DNA of 5,691 bases, taken from positions 1 through 5,691 of the forward strand of contig JAISZM010000103.1 in assembly GCA_031269205.1 (NCBI GenBank), written 5' to 3'. Position numbers and translations under genes: made by a program. Of the stretch, positions 4,678 to 5,691 are shown in pieces. The stretch comes from Eubacteriales Family XIII. Incertae Sedis bacterium (lineage in GTDB: Bacteria > Bacillota > Clostridia > Peptostreptococcales > Anaerovoracaceae). The stretch's first letter is position 1. The number at the start of each line of letters is the position of its first letter. Under the pieces are notes generated by a model that was given only the letters and a program-made list of their open reading frames with translations, was not told the DNA's origin and did no database searches.

Positions 4678-5691
4678 TCACTCCTCGTCGTCCGAACCGG
4701 ACTTCACGTATTTCACCTTCACGTCCATGCCGGATGTCGGCGGAACCTCGAACCACGTCTTACCCTGCTTCAGCGGGATCTGCTTGCCCTGTTCGTCAAA
4801 GATCGCGGGCGGCGTGTTCTCGTCGGCCTTCCACGTGCCCTTGTACACAAAGCCGTCGCGGAACAACAGAGCCTCGCCCTCGCCGCCGAGGTTTGTATCG
4901 TACGTGGGATTGCCGGCAGGATCCAGTGTGTCCGCTTGCGAATACTCGGCGTACATCACGACCACGTTGTCCGTGTACACCTGCTCGTCCGTAGCGCCGT
5001 CAAAGTGCTTCTCGCCCGCCGTATACCTGAGCCACACGTTCTTCTCATCGTCCCACACCCACTTCGCCTCGGAGTAGAAACCAAAGCTTACAGACTTAAC
5101 GGGTTCTCCCGTGAACCCCGGGAGAGGCGAGATCGCGGAACCGCTCGTCGCCGCGGCAGTTCCCTCAGTCTCGGAGTCCGTCGTCCCGTCCGCAGGCGCG
5201 ACCGCGCCGCCGCTCGCGGCGGCCTCGGTGATGACCGGGACTATCGCGTCGCCGGATATGGCGCCGTCCGCCGTCCTCTCGAATCCATAGTAGAGAGGCT
5301 TAATCTCCACGTTCAGCTCGATATCCTTCTTCTTGGCGGCCTTGTACGCTCCCTTCACGTTCATGTAGAGGTTGTGCGGGGCGCTCTTGAAGTCGACCCG
5401 ATGCAACAGGTCGCCGGACGGGCCGAAGGTCACGTCCGCGCTTTTCAGCTCAGCCTTGACCTCGTTGTTCGAGCCCGAGTAATAGAACAGCGCGTAGTAC
5501 TGCGGGACGATCCACGCGTCGGAGAGCCGCGCGCTTCTGACGGGTCCGACCTCATCGGGTATCTCGCTCTGGAATATGCAGTTGAATCTGCTCATGCCGC
5601 CCTCTACGCGCGTCTCGTACACGACGTCCGCGGCGTTTAGCCCCATCTGCGGCCACGAGGCGGGTGAATTCTCTATCTTGATGGACAGAGG
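4678..5691 (-). CDS. DUF3048 domain-containing protein (YerB-like, probable lipoprotein), N-terminus beyond the window
   Basis: The biochemical role of the DUF3048 family is not established; Bacillus YerB is a predicted secreted lipoprotein. The open frame reaches the right edge, so the true start and any signal peptide or lipobox are not visible. The in-frame ATG at 5646 is internal, because upstream PLSIKIENSPASWPQ matches the family's conserved start. Of the 337 residues seen, ADVVYETRVEGGMSRF (21-36), DEVGPVRSAR (46-55), FYYSGSN (69-75) and APHNLY (104-109) define the first DUF3048 domain. NVWLRY (218-223), HFDGATDEQV (229-238), DNVVVM (241-246), GGEGEALLFRDG (269-280) and GKTWFEVPP (310-318) define the C-terminal domain. 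Between them lies a low-complexity Ala/Gly/Ser/Thr linker (about 146-190) with almost no positive charge. The protein ends in an acidic SGSDDEE. It is convergent with rpsT, and a strong terminator follows it. Confidence 0.9.
   Translation of the reverse strand, partial: PLSIKIENSPASWPQMGLNAADVVYETRVEGGMSRFNCIFQSEIPDEVGPVRSARLSDAWIVPQYYALFYYSGSNNEVKAELKSADVTFGPSGDLLHRVDFKSAPHNLYMNVKGAYKAAKKKDIELNVEIKPLYYGFERTADGAISGDAIVPVITEAAASGGAVAPADGTTDSETEGTAAATSGSAISPLPGFTGEPVKSVSFGFYSEAKWVWDDEKNVWLRYTAGEKHFDGATDEQVYTDNVVVMYAEYSQADTLDPAGNPTYDTNLGGEGEALLFRDGFVYKGTWKADENTPPAIFDEQGKQIPLKQGKTWFEVPPTSGMDVKVKYVKSGSDDEE

Noticed and set aside
4675..5640. Long plus-strand open frame opposite the DUF3048 gene
   Set aside because: It has no recognisable domain and no ribosome binding site; the minus-strand frame carries clear DUF3048 motifs.

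Overview
This is a GC-rich chromosomal window of bacterial housekeeping genes. CIRCE/HrcA control of chaperones, a linked lepA-hemW-hrcA-rpsT set and a DUF3048 (YerB-type) gene point to a Bacillota (Clostridia-like) organism or a close relative. Ile ATA and Arg AGG/AGA codons are used freely despite the high GC. The taxonomic call is an inference. I see no mobile element, CRISPR array, tRNA, rRNA or defence system.

Layout. (1) The left edge holds the 5' part of hrcA on the minus strand, open at position 1. It has its own consensus promoter and a perfect CIRCE operator. (2) hemW (minus) encodes a radical-SAM haem chaperone and ends in a stem-loop just before the hrcA promoter. (3) A 123-bp divergent region separates hemW from lepA (plus). 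It holds two mirror-image extended -10 elements and nested inverted repeats, and the lepA promoter lies so close to the ATG that its mRNA should be leaderless. (4) lepA (elongation factor 4) is complete. (5) rpsT (ribosomal protein bS20) has its own strong promoter and carries a 110-residue C-terminal extension that ends in a duplicated acidic tail. (6) Two terminators fill the gap between rpsT and a convergent DUF3048 gene (minus), which runs off the right edge.

The genes serve translation (lepA, rpsT), protein folding and heat-shock control (hrcA, CIRCE) and haem handling (hemW). The genes are ordinary, but three details are not. HrcA appears to lack roughly 110 internal residues of the GAF-like/dimerisation region while keeping its DNA-binding domain and a canonical operator. 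bS20 is more than twice its usual length because of a repeat-bearing acidic tail. The lepA/hemW intergenic region looks built for leaderless or nearly leaderless divergent transcription.
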